From NCBI GenBank assembly GCA_019096065.1, contig JAGUCH010000006.1, positions 5,538,001 through 5,602,000 of the forward strand: a stretch of 64,000 nucleotides of DNA, given 5' to 3'. Source of the DNA: Paracyclopina nana. Lineage: Eukaryota; Arthropoda; Copepoda; Cyclopoida; Cyclopettidae. Below are positions 25,143-36,187 of the stretch, in pieces (position 1 is the first letter of the stretch; every line of letters starts with the position of its first letter). The position numbers and the translations under genes were made by a program. The notes beneath the pieces were generated by a model. It saw nothing but the letters and a program-made list of their open reading frames with translations. It was not told the origin of the DNA and ran no database searches.

Positions 25143-27643
25143 TTAAAAGTAGTGTAGGTATTGGGTCAAGCTCGGGGGCAGGCTGAGTGAGGCCACGCCC
25201 TCCGAAACGTTCTTTGGTCCAAGGGCGTGGCGAATCTGCTTCCGACACAAGTGGATCAAGGCCAAAGGCTGGCTCCAGAAGGGCGCCACGAGCGACCTCA
25301 GCTGGACGAACAAAGGCCCCATGACCGAGGCCGAGTGGCCCAAGTGGATCATGGTGGAGAGCACGTGTGACCTCATGACCTCGGGCCCCTCGACCTCCGC
25401 CATGTTTTGGCACAACACTTGAAGGGTGGCCGCGTGGCCTTCCAGCCCCTGCTGGGCCATGATGCTCTTCACCAGCCACGTGAAGGCCGACCGGTCTCTC
25501 AGCACGTCGGTGGCGCGAGCCGGCACAATTCGGGCGCCGTGGTTGAGCAGCATCCTGGTCAGCTCCAAATGGGTGTCGCCCTTGGCCACAGCGTAGGTGA
25601 GGAGGGTCCTTTGTTGGCCGTTGATGTGGTCCACGTCGGCCTTGTGGCGGAGCAAGCCTGAGGCCAGCTGGGTTAAGCTCTCGACGGGCACATTTCGATC
25701 CATCAGCAGCCGCAGCTGGGTCAACGCCGTGTCGTCGTCCCGGCTCTCAGCCAGGCTGAGATCGATGCCGTCAGGGCTGCTGCTCAGCAGGAGCTGAGTG
25801 CATTTCAGAATCAGCGAAACGTTTTCTTTGGAACATCCTTTAAAATAGTTATGTTAATTTTTATCATGTTATCTAGTTAATTTTAGGCCGTTCTCACAAT
25901 GCCAGAAAGAGCTAAGCTAAGGTAAAAATAGCTAAGCATTTAAAGAAAAGCAGCTGATTTTTGTTAATGTTGAGCGAAATTAGCCGACGCAAACCAGTTG
26001 TTTCGCTCAGCATTTCAAAGATGCAGCTGCTTTGCTTTAAATGTTGAGCGTTTGCTTAGCTATTTTTACCTTAGCTTAGCCTTTAAAGTCAGTATTAAAA
26101 TTGCTCGTTCAAGAAAAGCTGCACTTGGCTTCTTCTCACAGCTATTTAAACAGCCCCATTTTATGCTCCCCAGATAGGTAGAAATAGTTATGCTATACCT
26201 TGAATGAGGTGGTGCAAAGCGGTGAATCCTTGCGAATCTTGGACGTTGGTATCACAGCGGGTCTGACGCAGGTGCAGGCTTAATTTGGCGAAAAAATCCT
26301 CCTCCTCAGGCCCTGACAAGTCTGAACACGTCGTCAATGAAGAACAATGAGATAAAAGGCTGGGTAAGGCCTTGTTGGGTACATTTTTGCTGCCCTCGCA
26401 GAATTTGCGAGAAAAGCCGCCGTCGAGACAAAACTCCAGCAAAGGATTGGACGAGGTCAAACCTTCAAAAAATAATCGCATTAGTATGATTCATATCTGA
26501 TGAACGAAATTACTGAGCCATTTGAGAGAAACATGATATTTAAGGCCGTTCTCATGTTGCCGGAAAAAGCTAAGCTAGGGTAAAAATAGCTAAGCAAACG
26601 CTCAACATTTAAAGCAAAGCAGCTGCACCTTTTAAAGCTTGAGCGAAGTAACTGGTTTGCGTAGCCTAATTTCGCTCAACATTCACAAAAAGCAGCTGCT
26701 TTGCTTGAAATGCTGAGCGTTTGCTTAGCTTTTCCCTTAGCCACTTCTGGCAATATGAGAACGACCTTTAATAAAGGAAAAGTAAGAGAGAAAGCTTACT
26801 TCTGTCTCCATAAAACTCGTGAAGGAGCTCAGGTTGAAGCAGGACATCCGTGCAAATGTTGGAGCCTTCATCACAGGAATGGATGCAATTTTCCAGGGTA
26901 CACCAATCCCTATGCTGTTGGCTGTTATGATGAGCGGCTTGATGATGATTGGCAACTGCAGCGCTGTTGCCATGATTATTTGGTCGCCTTAAAGCATGAT
27001 TATTACTGGGCCTGTTGCTCCCAGTTGAACGTAGCCGCGGCCACTTGCCAATGGCCAAAGGCCGGTTGTCTACATCTGTTGCTGTAGGCATCTTATTGCC
27101 ATTATACTTCTGAAAGGAGGCACAAAATTAAAAACTCAAATACTAGCCCAAAATCCAAAGGAGCACAACCTCCATTTCACTATAGCTGTATCCAGGCCTA
27201 GCCCTGGAAAAGCAATGAGCTTTTCAAATCAAATTACAACAGGATCTGTAAGGTCCTGTTGTAATCAGAGACCCCAGTTCAAGGCTAAAAAATTGCACAC
27301 CCGGATCTCTAGCTCTCACCTGTTGGACCACGTCTAGATCAATGTTGCTAAGGTCTTGACAATGACGGTAGATGGCAGTTGGAGCTGGCAGTTTTGTTTC
27401 CCCCCAACAAATTGGTCGAAACGGCCAAAAAGGAAGGATTTTCGTCGTTTGACCGTCCAGTCGCGAGCTGCTGGCGGTACTAAACGCGAGTGCGTGAACT
27501 TGCTCCCAATTTCTCATCGGATTCGAACAGCAGCAACGAGGAGCTCTCCTTGTGCAAGCTACGTACGGGCTTGCGAACTCTCTCGAGAAAATGACGCGTG
27601 AACGGCGAGTCGCGCCGCGAAACGCCGTTACACTCCTTTCCAT
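25143..27643 (-). CDS. ankyrin-repeat SOCS-box (ASB-like) protein
   Basis: Four coding exons on the minus strand: 27643-27320, 27109-26800, 26462-26199 and 25837-25143, total 1,593 nt, 530 residues. Every intron has GT..AG and the phases match. The last 41 residues (490-530) are a SOCS box: leucine-histidine-leucine-cysteine-arginine, then IRHALG, then LPPSLTQYL. Ankyrin-type helices are seen at about 283-300 (GFTALHHLI) and 345-425 (LLTYAVAKGDTHLELTRMLL). In known ASB proteins the SOCS box binds elongin B/C and cullin-5, making the protein a substrate receptor of a ubiquitin ligase; target unknown here. The N-terminal 210 residues (exons 1-2) are low-complexity, rich in Arg, Asn and His, without a recognised domain. 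The last exon is much more GC-rich than its surroundings. Start chosen as the only in-frame ATG of exon 1; a further 5' exon is possible. Confidence 0.85.
25886..26091 (-). repeat. foldback element, GGCCGTTCTCA family, end-truncated, in ASB intron
   Basis: Left end GGCCGTTCTCACAATGCC, followed by GAGCTAAGCTAAGGTAAAAATAG type sequence whose complement appears at 26048-26090; the far terminal segment is missing. It lies in the intron between the third and last coding exons of the ASB-like gene. Confidence 0.75.
26542..26768 (-). repeat. foldback element, GGCCGTTCTCA family, intact, in ASB intron
   Basis: About 227 bp: AAGGCCGTTCTCATGTTGCC at the left and GGCAATATGAGAACGACCTT at the right. The flank TTA on both sides suggests a 3-bp duplication. 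It lies in the intron between coding exons 2 and 3 of the ASB-like gene and matches the truncated copy on the other side of exon 3. Confidence 0.85.
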
Positions 27644-28355
27644 TTAGGACACGCACACTCACTCACGCATTGATGCATCCTCGCGAGCACACGAGCGAGC
27701 GAGCTCAAAATGCATTTGCTGCGCGTGGCAGCAGCAGCGACGACGAGATAGCCTCATAAAACATCGTAAGGGTAACCCCCTCGGATGGCCGCGACATCTA
27801 GCGGTCGAAGCCGGAACTAATTTTGAGCTTTATTGGCTCATTTGCTGAATGGTTCTAATGGTGCTTTGGATGTGCCTTAAACATGCCTGCTTTGGACTGA
27901 TTTACGCACTTGCAGCTGCGTAACTTCATTTTTGAAGAGAAGGACTTCGAGACATCTAGCGGTATTATGAGGCAAATAACCCAATTATTTAAAAGGTTCC
28001 CTATGCATGATTTGGTTGGGGTTTAAGCAGGCATGTTCGTTGATGGATTTCTTCACTTTCAAATTCATAAATGCACATTTCAAGGGTCTTTAAATATTCG
28101 TTGTAAATGAAACTTCCTTGGCGTCTGGGACATCTAGCGGTAGAAAGCGGAACTATTTCTAAATTTAATTTAAAACTAGGTAAAGGCGTCCATAAATGGA
28201 CAGCGGAGGGCGGGCCTACGGAAATATTTGAAAGTAGCCCTTTATTTAAATAAAAAATGGAAAGCATGCTTCATATCACAAAGCTTTTTCCTTCAGCAAC
28301 CTTCACTTTTAAATGGAGCTGAGTCACAATATGTGTAGTTGCTAGTTTAACTATG
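27644..28355. other. upstream region of the ASB-like gene with repeated GACATCTAGCGG
   Basis: The first 100 bp are CG-rich with several CGAGC repeats, suitable for a promoter. GACATCTAGCGGT occurs at 27793, 27951 and 28129, and again at 32900. No gene is supported. Confidence 0.5.
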
Positions 28356-28360
28356 TTATA

Positions 28361-28565
28361 AGAGAGAGCGGCAATCTTCCAACACTGCACTCATTGCTGA
28401 GCAGATTGCAAAGGTTGAAACTGGTCAAAGTCATAGGTGGCGCAATTTTTAGGATTTTTAGGACAATTTTTCTGTCACTCCACCTCGCCAAGTAAATAAG
28501 TTCGACCTTTGCAAATTTTGGAGGGCTCGTGTAGATCTCAGCTAGCCAAGATTGCCGCTCTCTCT
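28361..28565 (+). repeat. foldback element, AGAGAGAGCGG ends
   Basis: About 205 bp with inverted ends AGAGAGAGCGGCAATCTT and AAGATTGCCGCTCTCTCT. No open frame of interest. Confidence 0.8.
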
Positions 28566-28639
28566 GATATTCAGTTGAACTAGTAGTTGCACTCAGGTTC
28601 AAATATGCTAATATTAAGAAGACCTGTGTCCTATGCATG

Positions 28640-31600
28640 GATCAACTGAGACGAACTCAGACCAGGACCAACTGTTTGCTAGAACCAGGACCAACTATCA
28701 GGTTGCCATGCTTGGATCAACTAGGACATACTGTCCTTAGATAGACTGCAACAGATTGTCCTTGGATAGACAGACATAACTCATAGTCCCTGGATCAACT
28801 TTGAAGATAAACAGTCCTTGGATCAATGAAACGGATAGTCCTTGGATAGACTAGTATGACCTAGCAGGACCTGGGACAAGTATAACAAACTGTGACTGGA
28901 TAGCCTGACATAACTGATTGTCCCTGCACCAAAAAATGGATCATACTTGGATTGAAAGCTAGAACGTATTGTATGTACATTGTTAGAATGCAGCAACAAA
29001 CTGTCCCTGGATTGACAAAAACATACTGTCCTTGGAAAGACTTGCAGAGCAGACTATCCTTGGATAGACTGGCAAAAGAGACTACCATGGCTGGAGAAAG
29101 TGCTCAGCTACAAAATTTAGACTCTTACAGCAAAAGTATAGCAAGATTTGAGACAGTATTTTAATGCTTTTTGATGGCATGAGTTTCTGCTTGGCTTGAA
29201 AGCTTGAGCTACAACAGCACAAAGCTTGGGATTGCTTGAACCAAATTTTGAAAAGCTTGAAAGTTGAAAAAGCTTATTTGAATACGGTGACTTAATCACC
29301 ATTTTTTCCTTTATGTAAAATAGTGAAAAGTTTGAAAAAAGCTTGAAAGTGAAATTTTCAGTCGATGCAAGAACAGTATGTTTTCCCAGTCGATCCAAGG
29401 CTGACTAGTCATGTTGATGCACATGCTGTCCATCTTTTGTCTATCCAAAGATGATCTGTTTGTAGATCCAAAAACTATGTTTTCATAGTTGATTCAAGAA
29501 CAATTTGTCCAGCCAATTCAAGTACAGTTGCACAGTGGTTCAAAATGCCGCTTTCATGCTCATCCCAAAAAAGTCGCGAATTTGACATGGCACCTTTTTC
29601 TTATAAGCCATTGGAGGGAAAAACTTTTTCACTAGATGGCGCTTTTTGGGCAAGCATATTTGGAAAGACTGTAGCACGTGAAACTTGTCATGTGATCAGG
29701 AGCAGCAGTTTGATTGGCTCATCAGCAAAGCCAGCATAGAAAAAACAGTTTCAGCAATGAAAAGCTTATCTGTAAAATTAGTTGATCTAAGAATGATTTG
29801 TTTTGTCCATGAGAGGCCAATTTGTCGTAGTCTATCCAGGGACGATCCATTGTGGATCCAAGGGTAGGAGTCCCAACTGTCCACATGGACTGACTAGTGT
29901 CTTTGATCACAATGCTGATCATGACCAACTAAAAGACCAAGACCAACTAATAGATTAGTCAGTTCTTGGACCTGGCTGCCCAAAATCTACCTACGTCCTG
30001 GTAAATCTATGTCAGTCATGGTTAACCAAGTAATCCATTGCTGCTCAAGTCAGCTATGGTTTCCAAAGTCAGAAATGGTGACTCAAGTCACTCCTTAAGG
30101 GGCTGCACAAGGTAAAGCTTAATAAGGCTTGGCTACCCAAGTCAGTCCTAAGTAGTTTGTGTTTTACCAAGTTAGCCCAAGCTAGTTAAGTCACAAGTCA
30201 GTTATATAGCTAGATTTGAGACAGGAGACAGTATTTTAATGTTATTGATGGAATGTGTGTCTGCTTGGCTTGAAAGCTTGAGCTACAACAGCACAAACCT
30301 TGAGATTCCTTGAAGCTAGAAAATTGAACAAGCTTGCTAAATATGGTGACTTTCACCACCTTTTTTTTTTCTTTTACGTAAAATAGTGATAAGTTTGAAA
30401 AAAGCCTGAAATGTGAAATTTTTCAGTCGATGCAAGAACAGTATGTTTTCCCAGTCGATCCAAGGCTGATTAGTTGAGTTGACACAAGTGCTGTCCGCCT
30501 TATGTCTATCCAAAGATGATCCGTTTGTCGATCCAAAAACTTAATGTGATTCAAGGACAATTTGTCCGGTTGATTCAAGTACAGTTGCGTAGTGGTTGAA
30601 AATGCCGCTTTCATGCTCATCCCAAAAAAGTTGCGAATTTGACATGGCACCTTTTTCTTATAGCCCTAAGCTAAAAACAGGCTATCATAGCTCCTCATTC
30701 CACAAATTTCCGGGTCCAATTTCAATTGATTATCCTAAAATGGTGTCTTGGTTATTTTTTTTGTCACAATATCTTGATTGCCTCAAAATGGCCAAGCTGT
30801 TCTACTATTTCTCCAAAAATGGACTTTATCCAGGAAAAATTGATTGTTAAGGCCAATTTCCATCTTAATTTGTCAATAACTTCTAATTTGGACACTTTTG
30901 ATAGCCAAGAACTCATTCAAAAATGAGATGCTGAAAATTGGTCTTGAAATGAGAATTTGGCCAATTCACCCGAATTTCTTGTGAGCGTGAAAAGGCTTTT
31001 TTATGTGGGTTGGTATTTCTTGTCTAACCCGATATATGTCTGTCCTGGTCTATCTATAGCCTGTGTGCTCTGACTGTTAATCCTATGATGATCCATCGTG
31101 TTGATCAATGGATTATCTGTAAAAGTAGTTGATCTAAGAATGATTTGTTTAGTCCATGAGAGGCCAATTTGTCGTAGTCTATCCACGGATGATCCATTGT
31201 GGATCCAAGGGTAGGAGTCCCAACTGTCCACATGGACTGACTAGTGTCTTTGATCACAAATGCTGATCATGACCAACTGAAAGACCAAGACCAACTAATA
31301 GATTAGTCAGTTCTTGGACCTGGCTGCCCAAAATCTAAAAATGTCCTGGCAAATCTAAGTCAGCCATGGTTATCCAAGTAATCTATTGTTGCTCAAGTCA
31401 GCTATGGTTTCCAAAGACAGAGGTGGTGACTCAAGTCACTCCTTAAGTGGCTGCACAAGGTGAAGCTTAATTAGGCTTAGCTACCTAAGTCACTCCTAAG
31501 TAGTTTGTTTTTAACCAAATCAGTCCTAGCTAGTTAAGTCACAAGTCAGTTCTTCTTGCTGGGGTGAATTTAAGTCAGCCATGGTTACACAATTTAGCCC

Positions 31601-31700
31601 CAACTTAGTATGTTATTTGCTAGAATAGTAGTTGGTCCCTAGATCAAAGAGACGGATCCTCCTTGGATTGATTGTTAGAACACACACTCCTTGGATTGAC
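28640..31700. repeat. degenerate satellite with internal tandem duplication
   Basis: Built from variable copies of a roughly 30-40 bp unit with the core GTCCTTGGATAGACT / TCCTTGGATCAACT, and a related block with CAAGTCAGCTATGGTTTCC. A segment of about 0.9-1.3 kb is tandemly duplicated: TTTTAATG..TCTGCTTGGCTTGAAAGC occurs at 29158 and 30235, CATGCTCATCCCAAAAAAGT at 29555 and 30612, and GGAGTCCCAACTGTCCACAT at 29868 and 31215. No gene; all frames are short. Confidence 0.8.
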
Positions 31701-32087
31701 AGGACTTACTGGGCAGGGAGATAGGGGTAGGCCTTTTGCCCACTCCCAATAATATGTATCAATCAGTTTGTTAATAGTATTACAGTTTTAGTTTTGAGGG
31801 CCCGCCCTCCCAAAATAATGAGAGTGGGCGGGCCTTCGGCCCGCTCCCACTAATATTGCACGAATACTGGTGGCGCTTTTTTTTACAGTTTCCTGTTTTT
31901 TGAACAGGGGAGCAACATAAGTCATAGTGAAATTTGGAGGGCAGGCCTTCTTTGGCCCGCTCCCAAAAAAATTGCCTGAATATTGTTGAATGTTGTCAAC
32001 ATAATTTGTTTGGTGTAAGGGCAATCCTAAACATTTGCTCAACTTTATATTTCAATGATAATGCAAAGAATTGGTAAGATGGTGAGA

Positions 32088-32160
32088 TGCTCTGATAGCT
32101 CAGTGACAGAGTTTCAGATTGCAATGCAGTCCGACCCAGGTTCAAATCCTGGAAGAGGCA
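32088..32160 (+). repeat. tRNA-like sequence (SINE head or tRNA pseudogene), unit 1
   Basis: Box A-like TAGCTCAGTGACAGAG and box B GGTTCAAATCC are 30-40 bp apart. The T arm is perfect (CCAGG / CCTGG with a 7-nt loop). The 3' end AAGAGGCA would pair with GCCTCT at the 5' end, but that strand lacks one C. The anticodon arm does not fold canonically, so I do not call a functional tRNA gene. Confidence 0.65.
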
Positions 32161-32568
32161 ATAATTTTTTTGTCTTTTTCTGGATAACAATTTACTTCCT
32201 TGTCGATATCTCGGCCCGCCCTCCAAAAACCAATGCTATGGAAGGGCTTCTGACATAATAAATATAATTCTGTGAAAATAATTTTTTGAATTGAGAAACA
32301 AAAAAATTGAGAGGGGGCAAACCTTTTGCCAACTCTCAATAATATGCTTCAGTCACTTTTTTGAAAGCACTGCAATTTGAGTTTTTGAGGGACAAATTTT
32401 CAAATGCCCTCTATGGAAAAACAAACACTGTTGCATTCAGCCCAGTGACTGGGCTGAATGTGGCCATAGCATATGATTTTAATTTGCTAGGTGTTGGGGC
32501 AATCCCAAAATGTTGTTCAACATTTTCTTTGAATTAAATTGCTCAAAAGTTGTACTTTTTGTGTGATG

Positions 32569-32639
32569 TTAAGATGGCTCAGTGACAGAGTGTCCGATTG
32601 CCATACTGTCTGACCCTGGTTCAAACCCCATAAGAGGCA
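32569..32639 (+). repeat. tRNA-like sequence (SINE head or tRNA pseudogene), unit 2
   Basis: Second copy: GGCTCAGTGACAGAGTGTCC and GGTTCAAACCCC with the same AAGAGGCA tail. The T arm is damaged and the 5' acceptor strand is missing. It is clearly related to the copy at 32088-32160. Confidence 0.65.
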
Positions 32640-32756
32640 AACATTTTTCTGTCTTTTTCTAGACTAGAATTTACTTCCTGGTCGATATCCTTGTGCAGTT
32701 TCCTGGTGCAGTTTCCTGTGTCAAACGGGGGAGCGACATAGGTCACAGCAAAATGT

Positions 32757-32783
32757 GGAGGGCGGGCCTTCGGCCCGCCCTCC
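32757..32783. repeat. GC-rich perfect hairpin
   Basis: A perfect 12-bp stem (GGAGGGCGGGCC and complement, 3-nt TTC loop) closing the second SINE-like unit. Imperfect relatives lie at 31824-31850 and 31936-31965. Confidence 0.85.
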
Positions 32784-32789
32784 AATTAT

Positions 32790-34085
32790 TGATATTCAGA
32801 GTTGAAGTTGTTGATGTGTGTTTTTGACTGATTCATTCACCTTGGGGTATCTGAATTACATTAAAAACACATTATAAGAGTAGCCCACTGTTTGGCCACG
32901 ACATCTAGCGGTCGACTCCAGAACTAACCTATAGCAAATTGAGGCAAATCATAAATACCATTTTTTAACCGATTTCGTTGCTTTTCAATGCATCCATGAT
33001 TTAAAAAACGTTGCATAATTGGGAAATCCATCTCCAAGTCTTAAGAAAAAAGGAGTTTTTGCTCGTCTTTGTTTGCATTATTTTAATCCTGCAGAGCAGG
33101 ACAAAGTGAAGCAACGCAAAGGAAACAGAAAAACACTTGCGAATGTCTCTTCTTTGAAGGTCGGCTGTTACTTTTGTTGTGGAGCTGCAATTTTTTACCA
33201 CAGCATAATAATTCTTCAGGCCTTGCAGTTCATTGACTCGTTTTTGGAGACTTATCAAGTTTCATGCTGTGCTACTCACAGCAGCTTCTACTATATGAAA
33301 AGAATGAAGCTTTTATTTTGTGATTGGCAACTTTGGCCCAAAAAAAGCTCCAAGTGTCCTCGAGGGATTCTCCTTTGTCCTGACGTTCGAATAATCAGAG
33401 TTATTCACCCCAACTTCCCCATTTTTCCACCATACATATCTCGATCTCTTTGTTGATGATGATACCAAAGCGCAACAGCCACTCCCAAATTTGCACACTG
33501 GGCCGAAAGCCATTTCAGTTTTTTGAAAGCCATTTTCCACCATAACTGAAATAATTAAAATCCCAGCTGCCAATGTACTACTGCACTGAGTAGTGCTGAT
33601 TTTTGGCCAAATTTCCCACTGTGCATGATTTTCTTTGTTTGTGAAAATTTCAACTGGTTTCTCTCCCTCTTTTTGCTGGATGTAGTAATTTCCAATTCGC
33701 CCCTGATTCGAGGCTCTTCTTTGGTTCTTTCTTTTTCCCCTTATTATTATCAGGTAATTTGAGATGAGCTCCTCAAAAAGTGGAAAACTGATCTTGACGG
33801 CCGCAAAAAAAAGTCATTCACCCTACGCGAAATTGGCTTTCTCCCACGTTTTCCCCCCTCACTTTTACCTCGGACACCTCTCAACTAACTTACTTATATG
33901 ATTGTCTTTGTTTGCGAAAATGTGGGAAAAGACTTTCAAAGTGCATCAAAACACGGTCAATTGGTTTTCTGACATGGCAGCCAGCGCGGAGCAACAATTT
34001 GATACTCGAAAAAATCCCCCTCGCCATTCCATGTCCAATTTTTTTGTTGAATTTGCTCTACTTTTGTCAGGAACAAAAATCGGTC
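32790..34085. other. intergenic, no supportable gene
   Basis: Contains the fourth GACATCTAGCGGTCGA copy (32900). The plus frame at 33019-33456 (145 codons) and overlapping minus frames have no recognised domain and no ATG or splice support. Confidence 0.4.
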
Positions 34086-34091
34086 ATTTAC

Positions 34092-34209
34092 CTTTATGCT
34101 CAACACATATGAGAAGATCCTTCATGTCAATGAACTCCCTGCATTTTTCGGTTGATCTGCCAAAAGGACTTTTGTTCTCGGCGTTTTGAAGGTCTTTTTT
34201 TCCAACAAC
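34092..34209 (-). CDS. candidate isolated coding exon, unknown product
   Basis: 118 nt between a strong acceptor (TATTTTTCAG) and a good donor (AAAGGTAAAT), open in one frame for 39 codons. The peptide is cysteine-containing (GRSTEKCREF..LLICVEHKG) and resembles the kind of linker seen before the catalytic domain of arthropod serine proteases, but this is a weak impression. I could not find partner exons on either side. It may be part of a gene with long introns or a decayed fragment. Confidence 0.25.
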
Positions 34210-34354
34210 CTGAAAAATAAAAACTCGCGGAATAACAAACATGAAAAGGGCCAATCCTCTTAGCGCAACCAAAATTAGATATAATACTGCAAACTGGCAA
34301 ATTCCACGGAGACTTGAGGCCACCAGGAAAAAAGCAAGGTCTTTTCCGCAAAAT

Positions 34355-35195
34355 TAACCTAACGGGAATATAATGCCGTTTTCACAAGGAATATGCTCGT
34401 TCACTTGAATGGAATTACTGACCCTACGGAATAATGGCCGTGGAAGAAAAAAACCGATTCAATTTTTCATGTCATTTTTTGTGCGCTATTTTCGACACTG
34501 CGCGGGGTGAATTCGCACAAAAGAGAAATATTGGAAGCAGACAAATTGACATACCTCAAGTACATTCAAAGAAAATTGTGAATGGTAAATATTTTAACAA
34601 AAAAAAAGGTCCGGCCCAGTGTGCTATGCAACGTTAGCAACTTCGAAGAATATATTTTTTTTCTCGACTTTTTTTGCAATCCGAACACGCAAACCATTTT
34701 TCACGCGACTTTGAGCAATTCGTTTTCTTCGCAGAAAAAACCAACTTTTGCTGTGCCAGCCAAGCAGTTTCCCAGCATCAGAAATAATTATAGTAGTAGC
34801 ACAAAAGGTCGCATTTTCATTGTATATACAGCTCTACTTTGATCTATCGCTGAGCAAAGAGAAAGCTCAGCTGGTGACGAAAGAGTTTCCTGAGGGATCG
34901 AGGTGAGAGCCGAGCTGGCTGAGGCTGGCAATTTTTTGCAATCGCATCCCATAGATCTTGCGAAAAGGAAGCTTTAGAAAGCTGCAGCAGCCTCTTTTGC
35001 CATGCGAAAAGCGCGCGCGCGCTGCGCGCGCGCGTCCTCTCACCATGCAATGCACAGAGGTCGTTGCACTATCAAAAAGGACCTTTTTGCTGTATACGAA
35101 GAATTTGCGAGCAAATCAGCCCGCTAATTGCTCGCTTTCGAAATTCCCCCTAATTATCAGCTTGCTAACAAGCAATTGCACACTTACTTGGCGCG
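34355..35195. other. intergenic, no gene seen
   Basis: No gene supported. A run of alternating CG (35005-35032), a potential Z-DNA former, is the only distinctive feature. Confidence 0.4.
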
Positions 35196-35201
35196 AAAAA
35201 A

Positions 35202-35570
35202 TAAGCCGTTCTCATATAAAGCTATGAAAAGCAAAGCAAAACGCAACAAAGTTAGGCAAATATTTGAAGCATAGTAAGATATTAGGGCGTTCTCATATCG
35301 CATTTTAGTTAAACCAAAACTGATACTGGTTAGACCAAACTGACTTTTGTCCGGACAAAAGTCAGCATTCTTGTAGCGTTTAGTTCAACCAGAATCAGTG
35401 TGGTTAAACTAAAATCAGTTTTGGTTAGACCAAACTGCGATATGAGAACGCCCTATTGAGCAATATAACTGGTTTGGTTTGCTTGAATACGCTCAACATT
35501 TCATCGCTTTGCTTTTAAAGTTGATCGGTTTACTAGCTTGCTTTTTTTCCGGGAATATGAGAACGGCCTT
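35202..35570 (+). repeat. foldback element, GCCGTTCTCAT family, with nested element
   Basis: Ends AAGCCGTTCTCATAT and ATATGAGAACGGCCTT, related to the elements in the ASB introns. A different foldback (35285-35453) is inserted inside it. Confidence 0.75.
35285..35453 (+). repeat. foldback element, GGGCGTTCTCATATCGCA ends (nested)
   Basis: 169 bp, GGGCGTTCTCATATCGCA to its exact complement, flanked by TA on both sides (35283-35284, 35454-35455). The interior is made of GGTTAGACCAAACT / TTAAACTAAAA motifs and a perfect 24-bp palindrome centred on TCCGGA near 35350. Confidence 0.88.
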
Positions 35571-35574
35571 GTAA

Positions 35575-36080
35575 TAAAAGCAGCAACAATTGTTGACCCG
35601 CGTAAAAAAGTTTCTCCTTTATCCGATTACAATTTGATGCGAGGATGAATTTACGAGGGGAAAGCGTAAATTTGCGGAGCTTTTACTAGGATACACGCGC
35701 AAAAAGAGAGTTTAGCGAATTCTAGACACGGCTAGGAGATTGTGCAAAACTCGATCCTACATCATCATCATCCCCCTTTGCAGTTAGATTAAAGTCTGTT
35801 TCTCAGTCTCCCCTTTCTGCCCTTATTTCGCGTGAATTTGCAATTTTCGCAAAGCCAGGGGGAATTCTCTCTCCCGGCTATCTCATCTTGATTTTGCACA
35901 GACGAGAGACCTGGTTTTCCTCCCTGGAAATGTCAGCAATTCAATGGGTACTTTATTGCGCTGCTATGGCCGCCTTAAAGCCCAATAAATGGGCATTAAA
36001 TGGACTTTTCGCCAAGCCACTCAGCATTATCTGCAATAAGAGGATTTTTGCAAACGCGCACGCGCTCTGAGGAGGTCAAA
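35575..36080. other. intergenic, no gene seen
   Basis: No gene supported; moderately GC-rich, with no repeated structure that I can see. Confidence 0.35.
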
Positions 36081-36082
36081 TT

Positions 36083-36187
36083 CCGTTCAGTGAATATCCG
36101 TTCAGTGAAAATCCGTTCAGTGAAAATCCGTTCAGTGAAAATCCGTTCAGTGAAAATCCGTTCAGTGAAAATCCGTTCAGTGAAAAT
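36083..36187. repeat. 15-bp tandem repeat, seven units
   Basis: Seven near-perfect copies of CCGTTCAGTGAAAAT (the first with one change). Because the period is a multiple of three, frames on both strands stay open through it (5-residue periodicity), which is not evidence of coding. Confidence 0.95.

Larger units (their letters stand above)
31716..32789 (+). repeat. tandem SINE-like repeat, two units with tRNA-like cores and GC-rich hairpins
   Basis: Two diverged tandem units, about 31716-32310 and 32303-32789. Each starts with a GGCCTTTTGCCCACTCCCAATAA-like block (31729, 32311) and contains a tRNA-like core, TTTTTCTGTCTTTTTCTRGA after it, and TTTCCTGT..GGGGGAGC..CATAGGTCA. GC-rich palindromes GGGCGGGCCTTCGGCCCGC lie at 31826 and 32759, with weaker versions at 31936 and 32211. 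The layout is that of a tRNA-derived SINE or a related non-coding repeat. Confidence 0.75.

Noticed and set aside
25096-25479. Minus frame of 127 codons overlapping the ASB last exon
   Set aside because: Shadow frame of a GC-rich coding exon; the SOCS-box frame is the real one.
31824-31850. A bacterial-type terminator or CRISPR-like repeat
   Set aside because: The hairpins are irregularly spaced, lack uniform spacers, and sit in a eukaryotic SINE-like repeat.
32088-32160. A functional tRNA gene
   Set aside because: The T arm and boxes are good, but the acceptor strand has a deletion and the anticodon arm does not fold; it recurs as a decayed copy in a tandem repeat.
33019-33456. 145-codon plus frame
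   Set aside because: No recognised domain, opposed by overlapping frames on the other strand, no convincing splice or promoter context.
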